From positions 3,276,237 through 3,340,236 of the forward strand of contig NC_083568.1 in NCBI RefSeq assembly GCF_019925205.1: a stretch of DNA of 64,000 bases, written 5' to 3'. The translations under genes were made by a program, and so were the position numbers. Below are positions 26,701 through 38,192 of the stretch, one piece after another. Each line of letters begins with the position of its first letter. Position 1 is the stretch's first letter. Below the pieces are notes generated by a model. That model saw only the letters and a list, made by a program, of their open reading frames with translations. It had not been told where the DNA came from and did not search any database. Source of the DNA: Metopolophium dirhodum. Its lineage: Eukaryota; Arthropoda; Insecta; Hemiptera; Aphididae.

Positions 26701-29550
26701 ATAGGTATTCAGTGTTTGACAACGATCAAGTGGGTGGTTTTGATTTTGATTTATGATATAATTTCACATCACACCCTTTAGAATCATTATTAATGTGTAC
26801 TCATACGAATATTTTTTGGAATTTGAAATATGTTGAACGCTTAATGTTTATTGTTTACCTCAACGTAGCCTATATTTTTTATTTGAAAGTTTTCCTGACA
26901 ATAGTCATTTAAACTTAGTGTTAAAATATTTTATTTTATTTTTTTGCATTTTAACAATAGATAATAACATTATTTACTAAGATTAATAATACAATAGAAT
27001 AGATTATATAATATAATAATAGTAGTAATAAAAAATAATAAATGAGGTCCAGATTTAAATATTTTAAATTAGGTATTATTGTTGAGTGAAAACATAATGG
27101 TCCCGTCCACGTTTAGAGACGACGGAGTATGCATGTCACTTAGATGAAAATATTGCGCACTTTTTAAATGTTTTAGTTGGTATAAATAGTTAATTGATAG
27201 ATTTTTGATGTAAGCAACTATAGTCTATACAAATCTAATATAATATTATACTTACTATATATTCGACATATTTTATTACATTTTTGAAAAAATCTTCCAA
27301 GTAAATGTGCCGGTTATGGACGATATTTGTGTTCGTTGCTTGGTCATCAAATTTGAAAGTTGATTATAAAGTAATATTTTTTTAAATGTAAATAAATCAA
27401 TAGTCCATACAATACAGAGTGATACAATTAGGCAGTGTCTCTTCTCACTTAACCAAGGCTGGTTTGTTTGAACACATTGTTTAATAAACAACATTATATT
27501 TTAGCAGCTATACCTATGTGGCTATGTATAAATATAATAAATCAATCATTAGGCTGAATGTTGTAATGATTTATATATTTTCTTTTCGACTAAACAACTC
27601 AATGTAATTCAGATTTCCACCAATAATATAAATAAAATTAGCGGCCTTATAAAAATTAAAATATAGAAACATAACCTGATGAGAATACCTATATTTATCT
27701 GATGCACTATATTTTTCGTTGTGACAAAAGAACCACTGTCACTATTTTTTAGTACTATTTTTATGACGTGTTCTGTAGAATACAGGTTATACATTTATAA
27801 ACTAACCCATGCATTGGATTATCACTGTGAAAATGTTTTTTTTTAGGTACCTACGTATTAAAATTACACGTTATTAGATAAAAATATAAAGATGAACTCC
27901 GTCCTCTCAATTCAAGCACGAATTGTTAATAATATGTATGTTGTACAAAGTGTATAAACGAGTTAATGTGATGATTGATGAATGTAAAACTTTTTACCTT
28001 TGATCGAGAGAGTTGAAACTAATCAAATGCGCTACCAAAGTTTGAAGTCTCTGATGCACTGAAGCACGCACACATTCATTTCCGGATGACTGCGATAAAA
28101 TGTCGGCATTTCAACGGCAAATGTTCCAAAGAGCTTAAAAAAATGTTTTTCATATAACCTTATAATAATTATTGATACGATAGTGGACATAGCGTTCCAA
28201 ATGTATAGACCTCGGTTGTGGTTAGTTTTTCAGAAACAAGTAAGTACACTTGACAAATATAGGGATCAACATTTTTAGAAAAATTATCTGTAAAACTTAT
28301 TTTAAATTTCATTTTAAGGTGTACTTTGTCATACTCAGGTTATTAAACGTACCTAAATAAAACATTTTAATTTTCTGAAAAATCCCCCCCCTCCATCAAC
28401 CCGAATTCAATATGACAATATTATATTATTACTAAGACATGTAAAATATTCACGACGCACATTTTTTAAAGAAATATAGAACAATGCTGCATCTGTATTT
28501 AATATTTGCACTATATATATCTATATATAAGTATATAACATGTTAAAAATTTACCTTCGGTCGACCCCGAATTTCTTCTTGTTTCAATTAGTTTTCATGT
28601 AAAATTATTTTTATTTAAATACATATACTGTAATTATGAACGTTTTTAAAGAGTGTTGTTTTTTAATTAAACGAAATAATTATTATTGCACCAGCTAATA
28701 AATTATGTTGCGAATGAAGGGTCGTTTTTACACGACCCCAAATTCACTCGTCTCTGCTCTTGCCCTGTAGCTTCAGTTACATTTTAATTTATTAAAATTG
28801 TTTTAAGACAAGGAATGATAAGATTACAACAATATTGTTACAACTTATAATTGATAACAAAAATATTATCATTATAATTAAAGATATTATATATACGAGT
28901 ATGAATTCTCTTACTCCTGCAGCGGTATACCACGGTCGTAAATCAACAGCCTCGCCTGATGTACCTTGTTAACAATTCAAACAATATTCAACATCAACAC
29001 ATATTATATTGTACATGAATATACGCGTAAACATATATAATATATAATATATACATAATACAAATCATATATATAGATTGTTTGGTGAACTGCTGCAGCA
29101 ATAGTTGTATGCGTTACGTCTGGATTACGATGTAATTTGATAAATCGAACACAATATAATATAATATATTATATTATTATATTCGCCTATTATTGATTAT
29201 TATTTTAGTCTGTCCTGTAATAGGGGCTACGGGCAACTGTCGTTACAGACGTGTCGAACTGATGCAGTTACAGTAATATAATATGTCTGAACTATATGTA
29301 GGTATAGTTATTATTTCAAAAATACTACGATATAATAATATACATGTTGTACGTAATAATGGTATTATGTTATATTTTACGTACCTATATCTTTTTTTCT
29401 TGGGAGGCACTATAAAGTGAGGGAGTTTCTCGACACTTTTACCCCCTCGGAGACTATATAGTATATAATATGCATAGGCATACCTATACATGTATAATAT
29501 ACGCGAAACAATACACACGTCAAGCCAAGTCATTGGCTGAGGGGTGATTT
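23777..29550. other. Non-coding DNA
   Basis: No exon is supportable. 24100-24400 contains a perfect TAATTA-centred palindrome and other factor-like sites (listed separately). A local GC-richer patch at 25960-26150 lies in overlapping frames on both strands without recognisable domains. The remainder is AT-rich with TAGGTA motifs. Confidence 0.5.
24346..24359. promoter_or_regulatory. Perfect palindrome ATGCTAATTAGCAT
   Basis: A 14-bp perfect palindrome with a TAATTA homeodomain core flanked by ATGC, so each strand also reads as a POU-like ATGCTAAT. Within 150 bp upstream are TTTTAATTAGGC and CTATTGTTGG (a SOX-like ATTGTT core). The surroundings (24100-24400) are less AT-rich than average. A dimeric homeodomain or POU binding site is plausible. 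No adjacent gene is visible. Confidence 0.3.
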
Positions 29551-29569
29551 GGGGGGGGGGGGGGGGGGG
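29551..29569 (+). repeat. Poly-G tract (19 G)
   Basis: Nineteen uninterrupted G residues, preceded by GGGGTGATTT. Such a run can fold into a G-quadruplex and is prone to length error in sequencing and replication. Confidence 0.95.
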
Positions 29570-32556
29570 TCCATACGCGGTATATCCTTGGCGATTGTCC
29601 TGGTCCTATATAATAGTATAATCTATATATACATAGGTTCACGCTATGCTGCAGGTGATGGGGACGGCGAATATTTTAATACATTTCACTTTCGTCGAGC
29701 CTTATCTAGATGAGCACCGCTTATGTAAATCGATGTCATGTGCTTTTTTCCCCGTCATATTATTTACCTACGTAAGTTAGTGGTATGTGTGCCGTGTAGT
29801 AAAGTGTGTAACCTGGACACGCACGCGCACGCGCACACACTTGTCACGGCGGGTGACCGCCGATCAGATAAAAGCCGCAAATTCGAGCATATGCTCGCTA
29901 AAAAAAAAACATCAACAACAACAAAAACAAACAATTGATATAATGATATGCGAATGGTGCAGTGTGTATATGTATATATAATAATACATAATATTGAACT
30001 CAAAATGAATTAAAATCGCTGGACAAGGCGTACCATGTACCTATATACATAATATGATTGTTTTGTACGGGTGGCTTTTTTTAGTTCGTATTCATGTATT
30101 GGCCGAAACGAAAACGAAGCACTCAATGGAAATTAATTCCAATTATCTCATGTTCTAATCAACCACTGGCGTGCGTAGGTAGGTATCAACTATTGTCATA
30201 TACATATATACGTCCCTACAGGGAAGTAATGACAAACAAAATTACTTAATAATATTATAGACTGCAGGTGTGAATTTTTATTCAAGCCTTTCAAGCTCTT
30301 ATCGTTTTATGAACATAGCGATATAGGTACCTATGACCTATGTAGCTTGTACAGTTTATTTTAATGAAAAATTGTATATTTAATTCATGTGATTAGATTC
30401 AGTCATGCGTAAAAAGCATAATATATTTCACAGTTGCAAATTAATTTGATTCCTATCTTAATTCAATATAAAATCACTAAATAATTGAAAATAGGTATAC
30501 ATTTAAATTATACAAATACAATTTTTTATCATATTAAACCAATCAACAATTTATATTTAGGTACCACCTACCGTTTGTTTTTTCAAAATTGATTATTATA
30601 TAATATTATACAATAGGAAGTAATAATCATTTACTCGTACACATATATCCTCCATATTATTTACCTATATTTAGTCATTCGAGTAAGATTTATTTAAATT
30701 GTATAACTATTTCATTTGCATTTTTTTTAAATGTTTACATAAACAAAAAAATATATATTTGTATAGTTTAAGTGAAAATAATTACCTAGTTTTAATTTCT
30801 TAAAAATGCAAATATCATCTGCAACCATTTGCCTGGTATATACACTTTACCGATTATAGAGTAATTTTTCTTTTAGTTACAACTATACTAGGTATAATTT
30901 TAATAATTTTTATTATAGTTATTACAGATTCAATAATACATTCAAACACTAAAAATTAAAATTATAATTAATAATACATTGTAGGCACCTGTTGAATTTT
31001 AATCTGTTTAAACTAAAGCGTGTTATTTTAAGACTCAACTTTTAAACTTCTAAGGATAATTATAATAATATGTGATATATACAGCTACCGTACAGACTGA
31101 AATCATTACACGAATAGTTCTTAAACAGTTTTCGAAGTTTGAGCACATTTTATAAGTTTTATCATTATTATTATTTATACCTTATACGATCATACATAAT
31201 ATTATTACACAAGTACCACGAGACACGGGTGCAGTGTTTAAGTAGACAAGTGGCTTAGATTAAAATATCTTATATTAACGTCCATAAGACATACACATTT
31301 AATATAATATAAGTATAAACTACTTTTCAGCTCTTACATATAGATTTTCTGTGGGTATGTGCCAATAAAATATGTACCGAAGTCTGCAGTCTCTAATATT
31401 CGTGGTCGCGACTGGAAATCAGTATAGGTGGATATAAATAAATATATTTTATTCTTTGACAAACTTCGATCGGACGTATATGCACACGTACAACAATATT
31501 ATATAATGATTATTACGTCGGAAGAACCCTCTAAAACAGGTGTTCGAAAATCACACTCGCACAATCTCGCGGTAATCCGTTCAGGAAACGCACCGGTCAC
31601 GCGCGACCCCTGCCGAGGAGTATTTTTTTCAAAATTATATTGCCTTCGGGATCAAGGGTTATAATTATCTTCTCCACGAGCTGCGTAGGACTGCGTAGAC
31701 CGACCGGCGGCGGCGACCGCGCGGACCGGGCCGAGAAAAGGGTTTGTAATAATTTGTGTGCTCTGTGTTTACCGAACGTTTTTGCGGCCCTTATATAATG
31801 GCTGGCTTGCGTATTTACTCTAATAAAATATTATATTATAATATAAGAAGCCTCGATAAAATACGAAAAAAACGCGAAAGACCGATAAGATATTAAACAT
31901 CGTCAGCGACACGTTCCATCACATGATGGCCGGTGCGGCGTTGTACATGTTTACCTATCATCGTGACGTGTGCCGACGATAATATTTTAATTACGACACA
32001 CACAACCAGTATGCACACACACACACACACACACGCAGATAGATAGATGGAGAGAGAGAGACAGACAGAGAGTGAGTGAGAAAAAAGGAAAATAGAGAGA
32101 TTATACGACTTTGGCGATCTGTTTAGGCGCATAATATTATACGTTATTATTATTAAAATTTAAAATACACGATGAATCTGTCCGGCGCCGCGGTTTGCGA
32201 AGATACCGCCCATCCGCTATATAAACTCTAGCTGGTGGCAGCCGGTTCTCGGCGGGGGTAAGACGCGTTAACTTAAATCAACTGGCGCCAAAAAAAAAAG
32301 CGACAAGCGACTTACGGGTTTTCGTGACGCCACGGTGTAGATATATTATAACGACATAGCATATAAATATATATAAATACAGGTCCTATTATAGGTATAT
32401 ATAAGTATAGTCGCAGTTTAAGTATTAAATTGGAAGTGGCTGTAGTTGTATGTGCAGTCTAGGTATAATATAGCAGTAGGCTGGAGATATGTCCACGAAT
32501 TATGTCTATTCTGAATAAATAATCGACCGCTATGATGTATAATAAATAATAATATA
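29570..32556. other. Non-coding DNA with purine-rich and AC microsatellites
   Basis: No exon is supportable. ACGCGC-type alternating sequence lies at about 29818-29840. A GC-rich patch (31540-31790) shows no convincing frame. An AC repeat (32014-32034) is followed directly by about 60 bases of almost pure purine built of GATA, GAGA, GACA and GTGA units (32038-32100). Confidence 0.5.
32014..32100. repeat. Compound AC / purine-rich microsatellite
   Basis: CA dinucleotides (32014-32034) run into GATA, GAGA, GACA and GTGA repeats up to about 32100. The frame on the minus strand with many Ser/Leu/Val/Cys is a product of the repeat. Confidence 0.9.
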
Positions 32557-33180
32557 CAGGATGAATTTTTAACTTATAAAATAAATCACATAGGCAAATG
32601 GTTTTTATTTTTTTAAGAGTAGATATCAATATATGAATCGTCAAAAAATGTGAAATATTAAATAATATTGTCGTTAACGCGAAAAATTCTACCGCAGTGT
32701 GCTAAAATTAACAATTTTGAGGTTTTGGTGTCCCTGCAGGATTCGAAAAATAATAAGGAACAATTTGATATAGTATCTACTAATCGCCCATATCTCCGTC
32801 AAAGAATCAATGAAAAATAATTTTAAAAAAACAGAAACTTGGCAAAAAACATATAAGTATTAATAAAACCTCCTATGTGGTAACACATTGACGTTTTAAT
32901 AAGTTGTATACAATATTTATATCATACTGAATTTTGACTCAAAATGAAATTTGATACAGCTTTAAAAATATGTTCTGTATAGATCAATGACAATTTTTTT
33001 TAACGTTTTTCTCATGGTTTTAAAAATCGGGTTTTGCACATAGAGGAAAAAATTGTTCATGTGTTATAAGTATATATTGTTCTTAGGCGTTGGAAAAAAA
33101 AAATGTTAAACTTATTGTATATTTCCTGGTTAATCTACCTATACTATAAATAGGTACCTACCTATAAAAGAATCACCTTG
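32557..33180. mobile_element. TA-flanked short-TIR element (non-autonomous)
   Basis: The left end reads CAGGATGAATTTTTA after TA. The reverse complement of the right end (ending 33180) reads CAAGGTGATTCTTTTA and is followed by TA. The termini resemble those of family 1 (CAGGGTGATTC), but the 624-bp interior differs from copies a-c and carries no transposase frame. It may be a subfamily using the same mobiliser. The TIR is short and imperfect. Confidence 0.55.
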
Positions 33181-33443
33181 TATATATTATACCTATATAA
33201 TATACATATGTATGTATATTGTATACGGGAGTTTGAGTGTGCCTAAATAAATCCCGGGGCGCGTACAGATTGACCGAAAAACCTGTTATTCGGATTTATA
33301 ATGAAGAGCTATATTATTTAGTATACTGTATAGACAACAGGAACGAGTTGCTGCTGCTGCATGATAAGAATCTTAACGCGTAATTTGTTCGGAAACGTAT
33401 ACAGTAGCCTATATATCCACGTGACGTCCGGAAAGCGTATATG

Positions 33444-33476
<33 letters not shown>

Positions 33477-34988
33477 ATATTATATGTATTATTATAATAT
33501 GAAAATAATAATTATCACTCGCCGTGGCAGGCTGGTCGATCCGACGTGTATCTGGTATATTACGATACAAGCAGTCGGTGTATAGTACAACTTACTATAC
33601 TGCTATAATGTATCGTTGCAGACGCGAGGAACCTATATTTATATATTATTATATTATACGCCGTGGTCCGGGTAATTAATTTTTCGACGTAAATGTAGGT
33701 CAAAACATTCGGTTTAGTAGAACAAGTTCGCAAAAACACTTTATTTTCTGTATGTATAATAATTTAGGTATATCGCCGAATAGTTATTATTTAAACATTG
33801 TTCGATTTAACAGAGTTAAAAGACATAATTATGTAGGTAATCTCTCTATTATACGAAAAAGTTTTGAAAAATAAACGTCAAATAATATTACCTCAGCAAT
33901 CGCAATATCAGGGTTATTTTGTACATTTATAGATGGATTTCAAGATACCAGATATCATATGAAGAGCGCGTTACGAAAAAAAAATATAGAAATAGTCAGT
34001 GAAATTAATGAAGAAAAAAGCGAAGAGTATAATCACGACAATAAATCACAGAAACAAAGAATGAGCCTGAATATTTATGTACTAGTTATATACTTATATG
34101 ACAATAAAATATATATATTGTAATACATCATATTTATTAATAATGAAAAGGGCAGATCAGCAAACACTTGAGGTCGCCACGGAAAAGTTAAACTTCCCAA
34201 ACATGATGACCGATGAGTATCCACACAAGAATTAAAAGGTTGTATTGTACGGTGATAAAGTGAAATTAATAAACATTTTAGACAAAAATATCAGAGTTTA
34301 AAATAATTTATTTGCACTCGGTCCTTTTAATGCTGCAGTTATAAACGCGGGTGTCGGTATTTCATCCTTTAAAATGATGGGTCAAGTTAAGGCTACATAG
34401 CATCTGAAAAAACCAAAATTGTAGTCAAATTTATATGACGATGGAGAAGGAATATATGATGTATCGTTGTGAAAAAGTGAAATGTGATTATGATTTATTA
34501 AGGATCAAAGTCCATAATATGCAATCTAATTACATTGCTGTGTAAGTACCTATGTAATTCAAATTTTTATAATATTTGAGTTATAAACTCCCAGCACACA
34601 AAAAAAAGTTAAGGGTGGTCAGTAAGCGAATTGAGCAGGGACAGAACCCCTAGTTCATTATAGACATGTTTTATTATATATTAAAGCAGTATACGATGTA
34701 ATATATATTATTATTATAACTATAGTACCTATTTATACTATAATATTATAATTATTAATTATCTTTATATTTTAAATTTATTCTGTTTTATATTATCTTA
34801 GTTTGTAAAAAATTTATTGTATTATAACAAACTCTCTCACTTCAGCACAATCTTTTATTTTAAATTGAGAACCATATTTAAATTTAACTATAATAGATTG
34901 TATTTGTATTATATTATCTAATTATAATTGTTGTGTCATTAAATTCACTTATTATTAATAGTATGTGCATCGTACAATCGCGTCGACG
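33181..34988. other. Non-coding DNA with one decayed frame
   Basis: A TG microsatellite sits at 33452-33476. An interrupted frame lies at 34142-34450 (separate entry). The remainder is AT-rich and shows no exon. Confidence 0.5.
34142..34450 (+). pseudogene. Possible decayed coding sequence, family unknown
   Basis: One reading frame runs about 100 codons and is broken only by isolated stop codons. Between them it has ordinary protein-like composition, for example LEVATEKLNFPNMM, LFALGPFNAAVINAGVGISS and YDDGEGIYDVSL, unlike the Ile/Tyr-rich chance frames of the surroundings. A continuation after a frame change (DLLRIKVHNMQSNYIAV, about 34489-34539) is possible. I do not recognise the family; a transposon or retroposed gene remnant is likely. 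It ends about 450 bp left of the foldback element, but nothing shows a link. Confidence 0.35.
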
Positions 34989-34997
34989 TAATATTAT
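34989..34997. repeat. 9-bp target-site duplication, left
   Basis: TAATATTAT, identical to 38184-38192 on the other side of the foldback element. It is AT-only, so some chance remains, but it falls exactly at both ends of the inverted repeat. Confidence 0.8.
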
Positions 34998-36262
34998 ATG
35001 TCCGTCAAGTTGGCACCGGCACTTTCTCCAAACAACTCAAAATTAGTATCAACATTTTGCTACGAATTTGCTACATTTTGCTACACTATTTTTAGAATTT
35101 GCTACAATTTGGTTTTTCCGGAAATCCGGAAACAAACATGCCGGTGCTATCTTGACGTAGCACCGGCACTTTCTACAAACAACTCAAAATTGGTATCAAA
35201 ATTTTGATACGAATTTGCTACATTTTGCTACGTTGTTCTCGGAATTTGCTACCCCCTGGTTTTTCCGGAATCCCGGAAAATATAAAATTTCCCAGCACCG
35301 GCACTTTCTCCAAGCAACTCAAAATTGGTATCAACATTTTGATACGAATTTGCTACATTTTGCTACGTTGTTCTCGGAATTTGCTACCCCCTGGTTTTTC
35401 CGGAATCCCGGAAAATATAAAATTTCCCAGAACCGGCACTTTCTACAAATAACTCAAAATTGGTATCAACATTTTGCTACGAATTTGCTACATTTTGCTA
35501 CACTATTTTTAGAATTTGCTACAATTTGGTTTTTCCGGAAATCCGGAAACAAACATGCCGGTGCTATCTTGACGTAGGACCGGCACTTTCTACAAACATC
35601 TCAAAATTGGTATCAACATTTTGATACGAATTTGCTACATTTTGCTACGTTGTTCTCGGAATTTGCTACCCCCTGGTTTTTCCGGAATCCCGGAAAATAT
35701 AAAATTTCCCAGCACCGGCACTTTCTCCAAGCAACTCAAAATTGGTATCAACATTTTCCTACGAATTTGCTACATTTTGCTACACTATTTTTAATATTTG
35801 CTACAATTTGGTTTTTCCGGAAATCCAGAAAATATAAAATTTCTCAGCACCGGCACTTTCTACAAATAACTCAAAATTGGTATCAACATTTTGATACGAA
35901 TTTGCTACATTTTGCTACGTTGTTCTCGGAATTTGCTACCCCCTGGTTTTTCCGGAATCCCGGAAAATATAAAATTTCCCAGCACCGGCACTTTCTCCAA
36001 GCAACTCAAAATTGGTATCAACATTTTCCTACGAATTTGCTACATTTTGCTACACTATTTTTAATATTTACTACAATTTGGTTTTTCCGGAAATCCAGAA
36101 AATAGAAAATTTCCCAGAACCGGCACTTTCTACAAATAACTCAAAATTGGTATCAACATTTTGATACGAATTTGCTACATTTTGCTACACTATTTTTAAT
36201 ATTTGCTACAATTTGGTTTTTCCGGAATTCCGGAAAATAGAAAATTTCTCAGCGCCGTTACT
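34998..36262 (+). repeat. Left arm of foldback element, nine units of 135/147 bp
   Basis: The 147-bp variant carries an extra segment, ACAAACATGCCGGTGCTATC followed by TTGACGTAG, at units 1 and 4; the others are 135 bp and end in AAAATATAAAATTTCCCAG. Because 135 is divisible by three, open frames cross several units. They encode a repeating 45-residue peptide and are not genes. Confidence 0.95.
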
Positions 36263-37007
36263 TTGACCAAATACCACGATATAATAGGTATTAACATTTT
36301 TTATTTTCATAGATTCCATTCATGCGCTATAATGCGTTTCACAAATTATGAGATATATTAAATTCAGAACTTTCTTCTGCTTTGTAAGTTTAGAATCTTG
36401 AAATACTTTTAGCGCCAGCATTTATTATACATTTTTAAAGCCTATAGCATGGGATATCAACAACAAAAATAAAATAAAATTTAAATAGATGTTATCAATA
36501 TTTTAAATTTCCAAATTTAACATATTCCAGCCAATATAATATGTTTAAACCTATTTTCAACATATTCATTTTATAGTACTGGACAATCGTTGTCTAAGTA
36601 TAGTATATATTATAAATAAATGAACTATAGAAATTTATTTTAGTTTTACCATTTATTTGACTCAATAAAGAATATAGTAATATAAAAGTGACCGTATTGT
36701 TTAGTAAATAAATAATAACAATCAAAAAGGAATAATAATATTAATAATAAAACAAATAAACAGCTTGGTTGGCATATAACTAACAATTAAAAAGTGAATA
36801 TTAATTAAATAGACAGCCTAATTGGCATATAACAGTAACAAACAAAAAATATAATCTTAAAAATGCTTATACAAATAGTTCATACAAAAGCTTAAATGGG
36901 CTTCAAAAGGTGTAATAATTGCAAGAAAATAATAATATTGCTAACGAAATATACAAAACATATCATAAAACAAAATATATACAATAAATTGTAAAACAAA
37001 CACCTCA
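36263..37007. other. Central spacer of the foldback element
   Basis: About 745 bp of AT-rich unique sequence between the arms, with no supportable frame. It would form the loop if the element folds on itself. Confidence 0.8.
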
Positions 37008-38183
37008 AAATTCGTATCAAAATGTTGATACCAATTTTGTGTTATTTGTAGAAAGTGCCGGTGCTGGGATATTTTCTATTTTCTGGATTTCCGGAAAACC
37101 AAATTGTAGCAAATATTAAAAATAGTGTAGCAAAATGTAGCAAATTCGTATCAAAATGTTGATACTAATTTTGAGTTATTTGTAGAAAGTGCCGGTTCTG
37201 GGAAATTTTATATTTTCCGGGATTCCGGAAAAACCAGGGGGTAGCAAATTCCGAGAACAACGTAGCAAAATGTAGCAAATTCGTATCAAAATGTTGATAC
37301 CAATTTTGAGTTCTTTGTAGAAAGTGCCGGTGCTGGGAAATTTTATATTTTCTGGATTTCCGGAAAAACCAAATTGTAGCAAATATTAAAAATAGTGTAG
37401 CAAAATGTAGCAAATTCGTAGGAAAATGTTGATACCAATTTTGAGTTGCTTGGAGAAAGTGCCGGTGCTGGGAAATTTTATATTTTCCGGGATTCCGGAA
37501 AAACCAGGGGGGTAGCAAATTCCGAGAACAACGTAGCAAAATGTAGCAAATTCGTATCAAAATGTTGATACCAATTTTGAGATGTTTGTAGAAAGTGCCG
37601 GTCCTACGTCAAGATAGCACCGGCATGTTTGTTTCCGGATTTCCGGAAAAACCAAATTGTAGCAAATTCTAAAAATAGTGTAGCAAAATGTAGCAAATTC
37701 GTAGCAAAATGTTGATACCAATTTTGAGTTATTTGTAGAAAGTGCCGGTTCTGGGAAATTTTATATTTTCCGGGATTCCGGAAAAACCAGGGGGTAGCAA
37801 ATTCCGAGAACAACGTAGCAAAATGTAGCAAATTCGTATCAAAATGTTGATACCAATTTTGAGTTGCTTGGAGAAAGTGCCGGTGCTGGGAAATTTTATA
37901 TTTTCCGGGATTCCGGAAAAACCAGGGGGTAGCAAATTCCGAGAACAACGTAGCAAAATGTAGCAAATTCGTATCAAAATTTTGATACCAATTTTGAGTT
38001 GTTTGTAGAAAGTGCCGGTGCTACGTCAAGATAGCACCGGCATGTTTGTTTCCGGATTTCCGGAAAAACCAAATTGTAGCAAATTCTAAAAATAGTGTAG
38101 CAAAATGTAGCAAATTCGTAGCAAAATGTTGATACTAATTTTGAGTTGTTTGGAGAAAGTGCCGGTGCCAACTTGACGGACAT
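37008..38183 (-). repeat. Right arm of foldback element (inverted)
   Basis: Inverted copy of the left arm. Unit marks (GTGCCGGT) lie at 37055, 37189, 37324, 37459, 37595, 37742, 37877, 38012 and 38159, the same 147/135/135/147 order read from the outside in. By eye the outer 600 bp or so is the same as the left arm, including translated frames of 69, 82 and 120 codons that agree residue for residue. An extra G at about 37507-37512 is one of few differences further in. Confidence 0.95.
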
Positions 38184-38192
38184 TAATATTAT
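38184..38192. repeat. 9-bp target-site duplication, right
   Basis: TAATATTAT, identical to 34989-34997. Confidence 0.8.

Larger units (their letters stand above)
34998..38183. mobile_element. Foldback (FB/MULE-like) element with tandem-unit arms
   Basis: A 3,186-bp inverted-repeat element. Both ends start ATGTCCGTCAAGTTGGCACC and each arm is a tandem array of a unit beginning CACCGGCACTTTCT. Unit starts in the left arm are 35014, 35161, 35296, 35431, 35578, 35713, 35848, 35983 and 36118, with a degenerate tenth at 36253. Spacings are 147, 135, 135, 147 and then 135 throughout. The right arm mirrors this with nine units. Each unit has CCGG-containing dyads (CCGGAAATCCGG, CCGGAATCCCGG). The centre (about 36262-37008) has no frame. 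The exact 9-bp flanking duplication and subrepeat arms match Drosophila Foldback elements, which belong to the Mutator (MULE, Phantom) lineage. This copy is non-autonomous; its transposase must lie elsewhere. The family assignment is inference. Confidence 0.88.

Noticed and set aside
35215..36105. Open frames of 120 and 157 codons with repeated LLHFATLF.EFATPWFF peptides
   Set aside because: They are translations of the 135-bp foldback units, whose length is a multiple of three. The same frames appear mirrored in the other arm, and no start or splice signals support a gene.
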